Shown piece by piece: positions 56,097 to 64,000 of a stretch of DNA of 64,000 nucleotides. Position 1 is the stretch's first letter, and each line of letters opens with the position of its first letter. The translations under genes and the position numbers were made by a program. The stretch is from assembly GCA_027943335.1 (NCBI GenBank), contig BSBK01006429.1:310001-374000 (forward strand). Direction: 5' to 3'. Source of the stretch: Chamaecyparis obtusa. Taxonomy: Eukaryota > Streptophyta > Pinopsida > Cupressales > Cupressaceae. The notes beneath the pieces are model-generated. The model was not told where the DNA came from and made no database searches. It worked only from the letters and a program-made list of their open reading frames with translations.

Positions 56097-58782
56097 TTAA
56101 TCTAATGCCTTTTTGAAGTTCTCAGCAATGTTATTTCCTTTCAAAGTGAGAGGAATTGGTAGGATTTTGTTGATGGTGTCAACTACCCTTTTCTTCTTCT
56201 GGATTTTATGTTCTGGCCTCTCCTTTGCCTTAAAAAATTTGATGTAAGATATTTTCATCATCTCATCTTCATCCATATTCTCAACATCTGTGCTCAATGA
56301 TTTCTCTCCACTTGCCAACAATATGGCTGATGAAATGGGTGTAATTATTTCTTGCTTCATTTCAACCTCATTCTTAGGTTCCTTTTCTTCCTTAGCAATG
56401 CTCACTTATTCATCTCTTTTAGGAGGCTCTTCCTCAGTAGGTTTCTCTATATCCTTTCCATCACTATTATTAATATCAGGTGCAATGTCAGTATTCCCTT
56501 CAAAAGGGTCATTAGTTTCTATCAAGGTATCCAAAGTCATAGGCACACCAGAAATAAGAAAATCAGGTTGCTTAACAGTACCGACAAGGTGACTATCATA
56601 TTCATCATCTTTGGATGTATCAATATTGTCCTCAATTGCTTTTGATGATTCTCCCATCAAAATTATTATAGGCTTAGTAGCCTTGGGTTTAGGAGGGGTA
56701 TTTTTTTTTATTGAACTTCCATTAACATTTTATCAATGTCCTTATGAGTGTCTTCAATTACCTCATCATATTTTCTCCCCATTATTTTGATCAATCTAGA
56801 CTTTAATCTTAACAAGGGTTTTAATTCATTCATGATTCTATCATGCTCATCAAATTTTCTCACAGATAACATAGTCTCAATAGCTTGTATTCTGATTTGA
56901 TCATCTCCTTCCAATGCTAACTATTTCCTAACCTCAAGTTTATCATATAGCACTTTAGAAATAAGTCCAACCATCTCAATCAAATTCTTCTTGAAAGCCA
57001 ACATGCGTTTAATCACAATATATTCAATAAGAACTTTGTCATTATCATCATACCAATCATAGAATCTTGGTATCTGATTGACTTTACCTTGGTCAATGAT
57101 CCTTTTCTCTTGTACTCTTATAGAAGGATTCCATAGATTTCTATTCACATGATTATCTTATTTTTCCTTCTAATTTTCTACTTTCTTCTTCTTCTTCTTC
57201 TTCTTCTTATCTTCATCTTTCTTCTCCTCCTCTTCTTCCTTGTTTCTCTTCTCTTCTTCTTTCCTCTTCTTCTCATCTTCTTTCTTTTTCTTCTCCTCTT
57301 CTTTATTCTTTCCTACTTCTGTTGTCTATTTCTTGGGTGATGAGTTCTATTTGGAGGACCTTGTCCTCTTTGTAGTGCTTTGTGCTTCCTTGTTAGTCTT
57401 CTCAGGTTGTTCTGGTGTAGTATCATCTATTTCTACCATAGTAGGGGGTGGAAAATCAATCTTCATAACTTACGGAGGTGGAAGAGCTCTAGGGATAGAG
57501 CTCATCAATCTAGAGGTACTCTCTATCATCTTTCTCCTTATTTCCTTCATATTCTCCTTTTTTGTGCCAACCTTCTCTGTTAGTTCATCTTCAACCTTCT
57601 CAACTTTCCTTTTTCTTGTAGCTTTGGTATGATCCTCTCTGATCTTGGAATATTTCACTTCATAGGTTCCCCATCTCTCCTCTGATGTATCAATCTCAGA
57701 TGACATCACATGATCAACTTACATTGTCAATACTTTTGCACTAACTTCATACCCCATAGGATAACACCATTTCATTCTCAGGTCTACTACCTCAAAACAC
57801 ACATAATTTGTTTCAACCATGAAATAGATTCTATATATTTATACTTCTCCACTATTTCATTTTGTATCATTACTCTTTTTTTCATTCCTCTCTAGAATAT
57901 TTTGATCATCACAAACAATTATCCATCTATCCAAGTGTTGTTATATCTTCTTTGGTTGTTTAATACTTGTAAACCAGTAGGTTCGTTGTCTCTCCATGCT
58001 CTTGAGTACATACCAGGGAATTTATGCACAATGTGTATATACATATGTATCAATAGTGATCTAAATTTGAATGCCTTTGTTCTATCTCTCTTTATTTTCT
58101 TAACATTCTCCATGAATTTTTGTGCTAGTACTTTGCATAGGTTATACCTAACATTCTTCTTCACCATTTTATAAGCCATCATTATGACACCAACATATAC
58201 TAAATTTGGTCAACTTTTATAATGAAGTTTATATCCTAATATAATTGTAACCAATCTAACATCTCACTAAAATATGTTGGCCACTATCATTGTTCGCTTA
58301 TCCCATTTAGAGTGGGTTAGGGTTTCCACTTGTTTCTTTGTATTCTTCTCTGCTATCGGGTTAATTCCAGAGTTATCTAGACTAGTAATTTCATGGATCA
58401 ACTAACTATAGATATTTATAGGTTGGTCACCAATCCAAATGAATTGGTTGTGCACTCTACTCAACATGATCTTAAACCATTCTTTTTTGTCAAACTCATA
58501 TAATTCCACCATTTTCATCACACTAAGGTTCTCAAGATGAGTGAACTCATCCTTCCATTTTCCATCCTCTTTGATCATATCCCTCATTTCCTTATATATT
58601 TAAAAGTCCCCTAGAGACTCATACTTACAATGGATGTAATCCCTAATATCTTCTACATGTACAACTATGTAGAGAATTTGACAAAAAATTCCTTTAGGGT
58701 CATCCTTAGTGGATTTGTAAGGATGTCTCTTTAACTTGTATCTAGGTCTCTCACTTACATCAAATATCAAAGGTGTATCCAT
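56097..58782 (-). pseudogene. Element B ORF2, novel protein, broken
   Basis: Homologous to element A ORF2. First frame 58782-57919 (stops TAA near 58597 and TAG near 58400): VEDIRDYIHCKYESLGD, IMLSRVHNQFIWIGDQPINI, LIHEITSL, then KAFKFRSLLIHMYIHIVHKFPG, which parallels TQFRFSSLITNMFFHILRRFP of element A. Second frame 57709-56708, third 56660-56097. Between 57330 and 57180 lies a Lys/Glu run. The later part is acidic and Ser/Asp-rich. There are two frameshifts overall. No enzymatic motif. Role unknown. Confidence 0.72.
57176..57330 (-). repeat. TTC/GAA-type low-complexity tract inside element B ORF2
   Basis: On + the tract is (CTT)n and CTT/TCC variants; on - it encodes almost pure Lys and Glu (KKKKKKEDEKKRKEE style). 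A microsatellite expansion within a coding region; the equivalent part of element A ORF2 lacks it. Confidence 0.8.
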
Positions 58783-59310
58783 ATTAATAAGCTCACAAGT
58801 AAGCTAAATACCTTTTTTAATATAAATTTGTGAGTTTCTACTTCAATTAGTCACAACTTCCCTAGCTTCCTTGGTCTTCTTTCTCAAAACAATGCTCTTC
58901 TTTAACTCTTCTCTTCAAATAGTGATTGGATATGTTCTTTTGATAACTGTTATACTTTTTTGTCAAAAGAAATGACATAATTCCCAATGAACTCATCTCT
59001 ACAATGATATAGTCGACCATCAATCTAGCAATCATAGGATATAGGTTGTAAAGCTATGCGATCATAGATACATGTTCTATAATATTCATACATACTCTCC
59101 ACAAGCTCACATGAGCTTATTTTTCATAAATAGGGGCTAGATAGTTTTCTAATGTATCTTTCCAATGCTCTCCCTAAGGCCATGCTTGGACATCTAGGTC
59201 AATGTGGTAATTTAATCATCAAGAGAAGACTCAGTAGCATCTATTGACTCTCCCTAAACCTTTTCCTCACTTGGTTCCTTCTTTTTCAATTCCTTTCCAC
59301 TATTGATACC
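58783..59310 (-). other. Spacer between element B ORF1 and ORF2
   Basis: Equivalent to 5470-5894 of element A. After the ORF1 stop at 59311, the - frame continues briefly as Lys/Glu-rich remnants (to about 59220). The rest has no coding signal. Confidence 0.45.
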
Positions 59311-59487
59311 TCATGTTTTCTTAAAATGACTATTGAATTCATCCATGTATTGTGCAAGACTCTCACTAGTATCACCAACATTTTTATTTAGAAAAATAGG
59401 AGGTCCACTTCTATTCCCAGTTCCATTATACCTACAAAACTTGTCTACATGTCTTGAGAAGTTATCAAGACTGGAGTCAAGATATCA
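59311..59487 (-). pseudogene. Element B ORF1, C-terminal end
   Basis: Carries the fourth zinc knuckle region in decayed form: SLDNFSRHVDKFCRYN aligns with CQICNKFGHSARFCRMN of element A, with the first two Cys lost. It is followed by a Gly/Asn-rich tail and a stop at 59311. It was joined to 63385 before the LINE inserted. Confidence 0.7.
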
Positions 59488-59604
59488 AGTGATGTAAAGT
59501 GTCTATAGGTGAGAATATGGTAGACTATTGGAGAGGGGAAAATTGGATCAACTTTGGGGAGATTGATAGAAGCCTCCAACCACTTAACAATCAACTAAAA
59601 ACCT

Positions 59605-60790
59605 AGTTTGTTAAGGAAGGAAATCATGATCATCTTATTTGATCCCTTAAAACTGACGGTGCTTTTTCGATTGCATCTACTTGTGATCTATTGCATCCTA
59701 GAGGTGAAAGACCTCTTTGTTCAAAGATGTGGTTCAAATTTATTATCCCTAAAATTAACATATTTTTTTGGTTGTTATCTTAGAACAAACCTTTGACTAT
59801 TGATAACCTATGTAAAAGAGGTTTTAACTTACCTAACAGATGCTTTCTTTGCATGGAAGAAGTAGAATCATGTAATCATATTATGTTACATTGCTCTTAT
59901 ACTTGTAAGGTGTGGGAAATTATCTTTAGAAATTGAAATCTGTGTTGGTTTTTGCCTTTTTCTCAACATAATTTTCTATACCAATGGAGATGTCCCTTCT
60001 TGAATAGATTGGCTAAATATTATTGGAACCTTCTCCTCCCTCACTTCATTTGGAATATTTGGAAGGAGAGGAACAATAGATTTTTTTGAGAGAGAAATTT
60101 GCAAATCCTGAGACGGTTGCTAATAAAATATGTAGGGGATTGGAGGAGAACTTCTTCTCTACTTTCTATAATAATCCCTCATTCATATTTCAGGAGGATA
60201 TCTTTAAGATTAGAAACTAGCATTTTGGTTCCATCTCTGATAAAGTTCACAATCCTAGAGAAGGATCTTAGTGGTATTCTCCTCCTCTAGGGTGGTATAA
60301 AGCCAATTTTGATGGGGCTTCCAAAGGAAAGCCATGAATGGTGGGTGGTGGTGGTATTATTAGAGATTGGGCTGGTAATAGCATTGGGGTGGTGGCTTCT
60401 CCTTATGGATCTCAATCCAATCAAAGAGATGAAGTGATTGCTACTCTGAATACTATTGTGCTAGCAGAAGAATTGGGATGTAAAAAAGTGTAGTTGGAAG
60501 GAGATTCCTTGAACATCATCAACTACATAAAGGGATTAAATAAACCCTCGTGGACTATAAAGAAAATTTTTGATAAAATTAGAATCATCCTCTAGAAATT
60601 TGAATATTCACATGTAACCCATTATTATTGAGAAACAAACATGGTGGCAGATGGGTTAGATAACATTGGTGTTAAGTTTGATAACATCCGCAAGTGGTAT
60701 GGGATGATGAACCTCAATGATGATATTAAAAGGCGCATTGATTATAATAAGATTAATCATAAAGGAGGAGTGATTCAAAAAAAATTAATG
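59605..60790 (+). pseudogene. LINE zf-RVT domain and RNase H
   Basis: The DGAFSIAS segment and KMWFKFIIPKINIFFWLL (about 59720-59780), with RGFNLPNRCFLCMEEVE and HIMLHCSYTCKVW, form the zinc-binding domain zf-RVT: Cys at about 59848 and 59857, His and Cys later. Then WNIWKERNNRFF. RNase H starts at FDGASKGKP (Asp at 60311) and includes GGGGIIRDWAGNSIGVVA, DEVIATLN (Glu), LEGDSLNIINYI (Asp) and MVADGLDNIGVKF. Stops (TAG or TGA) occur near 60090, 60335 and 60490. Typical of plant L1-type LINE ORF2 ends. Confidence 0.88.
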
Positions 60791-63120
60791 ACCTTTATTG
60801 AAATGAGTTGGATAATGAGTACTAGAGGTGTGAAGTGGCAATTGGAGTGCCTCATCATAATTACCTATCTAATCATGCACACTTTGTGGATTTCTAAAAA
60901 AGATTGGGTTTCAAAATTGAGCTACATTATGATTTGGGCACAAATTTTAAATAGCTTTTTGTCTCCTTTAATGATAAAGGCAAACCATAGTACTTTGCAC
61001 AATAACTGTGAGGCCAAGAAAATGGGAGGGGAGCTAAAAAGAGAAGAACTTTCAAAGTGTAAATGGCATGAGGAGAGAAAAGTATGGAAGAAGGTTAAGA
61101 ATGGGGGTGTTATGAACTATATTCAAAGATTGCATGGCCATAACAAGGAAATCATGAAGAAATTTGCAGTGGGATCAGATAATGGGGTTGTTAACCTCAT
61201 TGGTAATTCCTTTACTCTTACTCTAGATTTAATTGCTAAAATAACTGGGCTTCCTTTGGAAGGCATGAATTATTGCAAGGATAGAAGGATAGGACAAAAA
61301 TCCTTTAGGGGATTTCCTAGGTCAGATGAAGAGAAGGCAATGTTGATCGAGGAGAAAGAGGACTTTGTTAATATTGAAAAAATTAAGCTCATTTGGGCTA
61401 AGATTCTAAGGGTCATAATGGAGTATTTCACCCTTGAAAGAAGATTTACAAGGGTATACAACTATCATATTGTCCTCATTATCCATTTTTGTCATAACAC
61501 CAACATGTTGTTCCTGTTCTTCTTACTTTGTTCTCAGAACCAGTGTATCATGGATAATAGAATGAAACCCAAATCTCTATTTATTCGTGAAGGTCTCATT
61601 TAACTTATCTTTGAATATGCTAGAGATAAGGTCTTGGATTGTGTTTCTAAAAAATTTGACTCTAGTAAAAGGAAGAGAAAGAAGATTTATGTTGATGTGG
61701 GGTCATCTTCCAAGAAAAAGAATAAAAAGGAAAAAATGGACCAGAAGGAAACCCCCTTTATCAATTTTTTATGTTGATAAGGGAATGAAAACCAAAGATG
61801 ATATGGATGATCCCACCTTCAAGGATGATATGCTAGAGAAGGCATAAATGAAAAGTAAGGATGCCTTGGTTGATATTGGTGACAATGTTTATGCTAATCC
61901 TGAGAAGGTGGAACAAAAAAGTAGGGGTTCCCTAGATAAGAATGTTGATAGTATTGATGTTAATGATGAAAAAAATGACTTGAGGACCCATGATGAAAAT
62001 GCCCCTGATTTGGAGAAAATTGGTTAAGGATGAATCTTTTTTGGAGAAAGAGAGTTCAATGGATGAAATTATTAAAGAAATCAAGTAGTTCTCTAGGGAG
62101 GAGGTGAGAAAGGTTAGCAAGAGGTTTCTGATGAAATTGATAATATTTAGAACTTAGCCCTAGAGATTTTTGAAAAGGCCAAGTAGGATTTTGGTGATGA
62201 TCAAGCCCAGAGCCCTCTCACTAATGATAATATGGACTATGATAATATTGATAGGGATAGTAAAGAGAATGTTGATGATGAAAAGAGTGAAGGAGTAAGA
62301 CAAGAGCTGGGAAAGGAAGATTTCTCTGAAGAATGTGAGGAAGGTACTACTAACTTGCATTCCTCCAACATGAAGAATCTGATTAAGGCATCTTCGCCAA
62401 TTCTCAGAGTGGCTACTGGTATCCAAAGTTCCCCTGCCTTTTATCAAGAGAACTTGAATGTTGATAAGGAGAAGAGTAATGAAACCTATAAAGAAGGGAA
62501 ACTCACCATGCTGCAAGAGGAAGACTCCAACAACAAGAAAGTGACAAACATGGGTGTGCTTAATGCAACTAGAAGCAAAGATGTTCTAGCTTTTAACCTT
62601 CATAAATGGTCTTTTCATTAAATTAATGAGTTGAGCATCAAGCATAGAGCTTTGGATGCTAAATACGATATGATGGAAGAGTCTGTTCACAATTTGAGAA
62701 ATGAAATGGTTATTGGTAAAGGTATTCTGATTAAGGATAATAACACTTTGAGCATGTAGGGTGATAATGTCTCGAGCATAATTGAGGAGACATTATCACC
62801 TATCAACAACAAGATTAAAAAAATGATATTATGTTCATAAAAATTCTCTTCCATTTTATTTAAGGCATGAAAACTACTATGATGAACCTGAATGCTCTTT
62901 ATTCCCTGCTGGAGGGAAATTATGTGGAAAAGAATGTTATCCTTGTGGACGATGAACCAGTCAAGATGGATGGTAAAGTTTTTGGACCAGGTAAAAGAAT
63001 TAGATCAAGCACCAAGAAGAGGAAGGATACCCTTCCCAAGGAGATAATGATCCTAAAAGATTCAATCCATAAGATCTAGCTCCTATAGGAGGCCTCTGAG
63101 GATTTCCACAAAATGATGGA
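60641..63120 (+). pseudogene. Coding region downstream of and in frame with LINE RNase H, unknown
   Basis: A 320-codon frame, 60641-61603, starts inside RNase H (MVADGLDNIGVKF) and runs without a stop into a region with ECLIIITYLIMHTLW, FTLTLDLIAKITGLPLEG and IMEYFTLERRFTRVYNYH. It continues, broken, at 61587-61847 (Lys-rich), about 61850-62220 (acidic), 62232-62621 and 62867-63079 (GPGKRIRSSTKKRK). The layout - TGLPxEG domain, basic stretch, acidic middle, helical end - resembles the extra 3' ORF of the Tat/Athila-type element (22232-24420). It may be a captured gene, an older insertion target, or an authentic LINE extension. Confidence 0.65.
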
Positions 63121-63380
63121 TTGACTATTTTTACTAGTTCATGGTTGTTTCTTTTTTGTACTCTTGCTAGTAGTTTTTTTTGTTGCTGGATGTTGTTCTT
63201 TTTTGTGGGCTAGAGCTTTTAAACTATTATAATTATGTCTTTCCCTTTTTTGGGTTCCATGGGTGTTTTTTGTTAGCAATTATTTTTATGCTTTATCACC
63301 ATGTTTCTATCTTATGCTAGCATGTAAAGGGTTTCAGGATCCCTTCAAAACCTATATTTATCTTAATCAAAAACATGTAG
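63121..63380 (+). other. LINE 3' untranslated region
   Basis: T-rich and G/T-rich (gttttttttgttgctgg, cccttttttggg), typical of plant LINE 3' ends. No long poly(A) tail; the last bases ATCAAAAACA may be a decayed one. Confidence 0.55.
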
Positions 63381-63384
63381 GAGG

Positions 63385-63838
63385 TGACCTGTTTTGGCTT
63401 ACCTGCAACTTACAGTACTTTTCTATGTGTCCAAAGTTATTACATTTAAAACAAGTCATCTTGGTTTTTCTTTCTTCACAAATATAATCTTGCTTGGTTC
63501 TAGATTGATCAGGCTTCCTACATTTAGCCTTCATGTGTCCATATGCATAACAATTAAAACAATAACCAGTAAAGGGCTTGTAATATTCTTTAGCCCTACA
63601 ATCTCTTTTCATGTGCCCTATTTTGTTACATCCAAAACATCTACCTCTGAAAGATATGATCTATTCTTGAGGTTCATCATGAGTAGGTCTTTCTATCTTT
63701 TCTTCAAATATGTTTTCTTGAGTTTTAGAGCATTCAACTCCATCAAAGCCAACTCATGTCATGTCTCCCTTAGGTTTCTATCTTTTTCTTTGTTCATCAA
63801 TCTTGTCACTACTCATATGAAGTTTTTTTTGGATATTG
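63385..63838 (-). pseudogene. Element B ORF1, zinc-knuckle part
   Basis: Three intact CCHC knuckles on -: 63598-63639 (CFGCNKIGHMKRDC), 63520-63561 (CFNCYAYGHMKAKC) and 63412-63453 (CFKCNNFGHIEKYC), at the same spacing as in element A. Upstream, in the same frame, is a Glu-rich linker (TQENIFEEKIERP) with one TAG near 63663. The coiled-coil part expected further upstream is cut near 63840. Presumed RNA-binding, gag-like protein. Confidence 0.85.
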
Positions 63839-63841
63839 CTA

Positions 63842-64000
63842 ATGCATGGGTGGTGATTGAGACATTTAATATGTTTAATCACTATGTTATTGAATGGGTA
63901 ATCATACTATTGTCATTTGTGTTTTGTCACTGATGTCAACATATGCTTCTATGAAGGAACCAAACTGGTAATCACAGTGTACGGAAGGTGTATGGATGTT
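63842..64000 (+). repeat. Possible start of another copia-type LTR
   Basis: ORF1 homology of element B ends abruptly near 63838. The following bases contain TATTGTCATTTGTGTTTTGTCACTGATGTCAACATATG-type wording, close to the beginning of the copia-1 and copia-2 LTRs (tattgtcattgatgtcaac). A start at one of the TG dinucleotides in 63848-63860 is likely, but the rest is outside the window. Confidence 0.45.

Larger units (their letters stand above)
59490..63380 (+). mobile_element. 5'-truncated LINE (non-LTR retrotransposon) with unusual 3' coding region
   Basis: Inserted in element B ORF1. It lacks endonuclease and RT; it starts near the end of RT and keeps the zf-RVT zinc-binding domain and RNase H, as 5'-truncated plant LINEs do. 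Unusually, about 2.4 kb of further coding-like sequence follows RNase H before a T-rich 3' region. Exact ends and TSD could not be fixed by eye. The 5' boundary lies between 59484 and 59510, the 3' between 63360 and 63395. Confidence 0.75.
46505..64000 (-). mobile_element. Element B: diverged relative of element A, partial in window
   Basis: The 3' LTR (element orientation) starts on + with TGTTAGGATTAAG and, after removing a nested element, ends TTGCCAACA at 55249; a purine tract follows. Inside, on -, ORF2 (58782 to 56097) and ORF1 (about 63830 to 59311) are homologous to those of element A: VEDIRDYIHCKYESLGD parallels VKGYLGCKFETLGD, and the CCHC series matches knuckle for knuckle. There are no pol motifs. 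It is split by a gag-only LTR element (in the LTR) and a LINE (in ORF1). The coding is more damaged than in element A, so it is an older copy or another family member. Confidence 0.82.

Noticed and set aside
57149..57632. Hydrophobic, Leu/Phe/Ser-rich plus-strand frames that look like membrane proteins
   Set aside because: They are the complement of the Lys/Glu-rich tract of element B ORF2; a CTT repeat read in any frame gives Leu, Phe and Ser.

Overview
The window is AT-rich nuclear DNA of a seed plant with a large, repeat-filled genome. A gymnosperm is my best guess, from the very long LTRs, the mixture of old and young copies and the absence of ordinary genes; this is inference. No intact host gene, rRNA, tRNA or CRISPR was seen. 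Almost every base belongs to LTR retrotransposons and one LINE, nested up to three levels deep. The borders of seven insertions can be placed from 5-bp target-site duplications (TSDs) or from how the interrupted reading frame rejoins.

Left block, 1-30486: a Ty1/copia element on + (copia-1), whose 5' LTR is cut by the window edge. Its gag/protease junction is split by a 6.4-kb non-autonomous LTR element on - (element A, 1822-8250, TSD AAGTA). Its pol is split by a 16-kb Ty3/gypsy Tat/Athila-type element on + (9742-25807, probable TSD AGGAG). The protease region of that gypsy element is itself hit twice: by a solo LTR (13402-14381, TSD ATATC) and by a gag-protease-only gypsy derivative (14458-18399, TSD GGTTG).

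Middle block: unassigned flanking DNA (30487-31909 and 45474-46504) is split by a chromovirus, a chromodomain-bearing Ty3/gypsy on - (31915-45468, TSD GAAAC). The chromovirus gag is split by a second Ty1/copia on + (copia-2, 36181-43779, TSD GTTAC).

Right block, 46505-64000: element B on -, a diverged relative of element A that runs off the window. Its LTR is split by a gag-only large-LTR derivative on - (47424-55162, LTRs of about 2.76 kb, TSD TCACA). Its ORF1 is split by a 5'-truncated LINE on + (about 59490-63380). A further LTR may begin near 63842.

The most novel content is the A/B family. Its members are bounded by LTRs and have a Met-tRNA-type primer site and a purine tract like those of copia elements. 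They encode an ORF1 with a coiled coil and four CCHC zinc knuckles, and a large ORF2 of unknown function, but no protease, integrase or reverse transcriptase. A loosely similar module appears downstream of integrase in the Tat-type element and, remarkably, in the same open frame as the RNase H end of the LINE. The copia-1, copia-2, A and B LTRs all carry an array of short GC-stem hairpins near their 3' part. Decay in the coding regions is dominated by premature stops, very often TAG at expected Gln or Trp codons, which points to deamination of methylated cytosine.
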